Source of the DNA: an actinobacterium SCGC AAA028-A23
Lineage (GTDB): Bacteria > Actinomycetota > Actinomycetes > Nanopelagicales > Nanopelagicaceae
Direction: 5' to 3'
Assembly (NCBI GenBank): GCA_000378905.1
Contig: KB900604.1
Coordinates: forward strand, 1 to 37,940
DNA length: 37,940 nucleotides
Shown: positions 36,416 to 37,940 of the stretch, in pieces
How the letters are laid out: every line of letters starts with the position of its first letter
How positions within the stretch are numbered: position 1 is the first letter of the stretch
Made by a program: the position numbers and the translations under genes
Notes under the pieces: generated by a model
The model's database searches: none
Told to the model about the DNA's origin: nothing
What the model saw: the letters and a program-made list of their open reading frames with translations, nothing else

Positions 36416-36895
36416 TTATGAGATTAAATGTTCAAAAGCTTTTAAGTTGGCTAGTGATTCACCACGAGATACCCGCCAAGCCCACTCACGTCTGATCGCT
36501 GTTGAAAAACCTAACTCAAGTAATGGATTAAAGGCAGAGTCGGCATACTGCAATACCGCACCTAAAATCCGATCAATCTCCTGCTCCGTAACTGCATTAA
36601 GAGGTAATCTGCCAACTAAGTAAATATCACCTAACTCATTAACGGCAAAGGCCACTGAATACATGCTTGCATTCTTCTTTAACAAGTACTCATAGACCCC
36701 TGCTTTATTCTCATCAGGTTTTCTAATCACAAAGGCGTTAATACTTAAGGAGTGATCGCCAACCATCAATGCGCAGTGGGTTTGTTGTTTAGCCTCACCG
36801 GGTAAGGTAATTAAATAAGTGTTCTCATCTTTTTGTTCAAAATCTAAATCATGGGATGCTAAAAACTCATCAATTACTGCATTTGGATCAAGCAT
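36416..36895 (-). CDS. YbjN-domain protein
   Basis: This 159-residue protein belongs to the YbjN / type III secretion chaperone-like fold family. It has a compact alpha-beta domain with [31 protein letters not shown] (split over the N-terminal third), [18 protein letters not shown] and a terminal [17 protein letters not shown]. The role is unknown, but it sits between mshA and gpmA as in mycobacteria (Rv0487) and Streptomyces. ATG 36895 overlaps the mshA stop by 8 bases (ATGCTTGA); the upstream in-frame start at 36952 would overlap mshA much further. Confidence 0.88.
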   Translation of the reverse strand: MLDPNAVIDEFLASHDLDFEQKDENTYLITLPGEAKQQTHCALMVGDHSLSINAFVIRKPDENKAGVYEYLLKKNASMYSVAFAVNELGDIYLVGRLPLNAVTEQEIDRILGAVLQYADSAFNPLLELGFSTAIRREWAWRVSRGESLANLKAFEHLIS

Positions 36896-37940
36896 CGCCT
36901 GCCAACCGTAATTTGGAGTTAGCCTTCTTTGAAAGCGCCCAGTCATAAACATCTAATGTTTTTCTAGCAGTTGCTTCCCAACCAAAGTGGCTGGCATGTT
37001 CAACCGCATTCATGCCAAGTAATAATCTGCGTTGTGGCTCCATAATTAATCTAGAGATAACTGCAGACCATGCCTTTGGATCATGTCCATCTACTAATGA
37101 GCCTGAGATTCCATCTGAGACCGCAGTTCGAAGTCCTCCAATTGCAGTTGCAACAACTGGTGTGCCACAAGCTTGTGCTTCAAGGGCAACTAATCCAAAT
37201 GATTCACTATAACTTGGCACACACACCAAATCACTTGCCCGATACCAATCAGGTAAAACTTCACGAGATGCTGGCTCAATAAAATGAGTAATATCTTCAA
37301 TCTTTAAAAATCTAGCAAGGGATTTAATCTTTTCTAACTCATTCACACTTCCTGAGGCACCGCCAATAATTACCACCGCAAGCTTTGCCCGTAGATGTGG
37401 TGTGTGCATAACCATTTCAGCTGCAGCCTTTAACAAAACGTCAGGGCCCTTATGTGGTTGAACTCTGCCAACAAAGGTCAGCATTATGGCATCCGGTGCA
37501 ATATTTAATCTTTTCCGAGCAGCAGCCTTTCCATCGGCGGGTGAGAAGGTTTGCAGATCAACACCAGGGGCAACAACAAATACTCGATCAGGACATGCCT
37601 CATATAGTGAAACCAAAGATGCCGCCTCAGCATCGGTATTTGCAATTAATCCAGTTGCCGCCTTAACAACCTGTTCTTCACCAATTGCTCTGGTGTGTGG
37701 CTCTGGTTTTTCACCGACTGCTAAATTTAAATTTTTCACCTTTGCAGTTGTGTGCATGGTGTGAATTAATGGAATAGATGTTGCCTCAGAGACCATCCAA
37801 CCTAATTGACCTGAGATCCAGTAATGAGAGTGAAGCAGGCTGTAGTAATTACCTGGTAATTGTTTTTGGTGATTCATAAATGCACTAGTTAGTGCGCCTA
37901 ACTGGCTTGGTAACTCCTCTTTAGATAAACCTTCAAAGGG
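36888..37940 (-). CDS. mshA: MshA, D-inositol-3-phosphate glycosyltransferase of mycothiol synthesis (5' end beyond the window)
   Basis: The frame is open to the right edge (PFEGLSKEELPSQLGALTS before the internal ATG 37877), so only the C-terminal 350 residues are visible; the family is about 420-480. It is a GT-B, GT4-family enzyme joining N-acetylglucosamine to inositol-3-phosphate, the first step of mycothiol synthesis. Marks include LHSHYWISGQLGW, LIHTMHTTAKVKN, FVGRVQPHKGPDVLL and the nucleotide-sugar site VPSYSESFGLVALEAQACGTPVVAT (E-x7-E). It leads the mshA-ybjN-gpmA unit. Confidence 0.95.
   Translation of the reverse strand, partial: PFEGLSKEELPSQLGALTSAFMNHQKQLPGNYYSLLHSHYWISGQLGWMVSEATSIPLIHTMHTTAKVKNLNLAVGEKPEPHTRAIGEEQVVKAATGLIANTDAEAASLVSLYEACPDRVFVVAPGVDLQTFSPADGKAAARKRLNIAPDAIMLTFVGRVQPHKGPDVLLKAAAEMVMHTPHLRAKLAVVIIGGASGSVNELEKIKSLARFLKIEDITHFIEPASREVLPDWYRASDLVCVPSYSESFGLVALEAQACGTPVVATAIGGLRTAVSDGISGSLVDGHDPKAWSAVISRLIMEPQRRLLLGMNAVEHASHFGWEATARKTLDVYDWALSKKANSKLRLAGDA

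Overview
The window is an AT-rich actinobacterial chromosome fragment (roughly 40% G+C by eye) with very tight gene packing. The gene content is distinctly actinobacterial: DUF3027, DUF3263, CarD, an LpqE-like lipoprotein, SenX3-RegX3, mycothiol MshA, a stand-alone GroEL and an actinobacterial-type SerC. Together with the low G+C, short spacers and many leaderless-looking promoters, this points to a streamlined freshwater planktonic actinobacterium of the acI / Nanopelagicales type. That placement is inference from gene content, not a phylogenetic test.

Layout. Positions 1-990 carry an anomaly: bases 1-95 are an exact reverse complement of 896-990. As a result a copper-resistance/cytochrome-oxidase assembly gene (copD-ctaG) is split across two strands, with its N-terminal 495 codons on the minus strand (2380 to 896) and its C-terminus on the plus strand (to 431), followed by an acyl-CoA dehydrogenase cut off near 900. 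The simplest reading is a foldback chimera, as made by multiple-displacement amplification of single cells. The true order is probably copC > copD-ctaG > acyl-CoA dehydrogenase on one strand. Next come fmdB, a small hypothetical, an MMPL transporter and tRNA-Arg(CCT). Positions 5.8-11.2 kb hold two polyamine-type dehydrogenases (a carboxynorspermidine/saccharopine dehydrogenase-like protein and a homospermidine synthase) flanking an SDR, a Tat-exported Rieske protein and a membrane diguanylate cyclase. Positions 11.2-15.2 kb hold a PYROXD2/CrtI-like oxidoreductase, a photolyase and citrate synthase. Positions 15.3-17.4 kb hold pdxH-serC and two tiny membrane proteins. Positions 17.4-20.9 kb hold a cold-shock-domain protein, DUF3027, groEL with a terminator and an upstream CIRCE operator, and DUF3263. 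Positions 20.9-27.5 kb hold a PLP decarboxylase, an SDR-DUF2867 fusion, NDH-2, an alpha/beta hydrolase and a GMC-type oxidoreductase, followed by tRNA-Thr(TGT).

The right third (27.6-37.9 kb) is a conserved actinobacterial block: GDSL hydrolase, rlmB, cysS, ispDF (fused), carD and the LpqE-like lipoprotein (the neighbourhood of M. tuberculosis Rv3579c-Rv3584), then regX3-senX3, divergent phoU, gpmA, ybjN and a partial mshA running off the right edge. Phosphate signalling (SenX3/RegX3/PhoU) sits around a bidirectional promoter carrying three 11-bp-spaced PHO-box-like heptamers.

The best leads for follow-up are: the inverted junction at the left end; a window-wide TANNNT-N5-7-ATG pattern implying leaderless mRNAs, including a 24-bp divergent spacer where two -10 boxes overlap; a Rieske protein with CX5H instead of CX2H spacing and no disulfide cysteines; a CopC that has lost its copper histidines; a SenX3 without membrane helices; and the polyamine enzyme pair. 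No CRISPR array, transposase, prophage or obvious new defence system is visible. No spacer longer than 300 bases lacks a gene.
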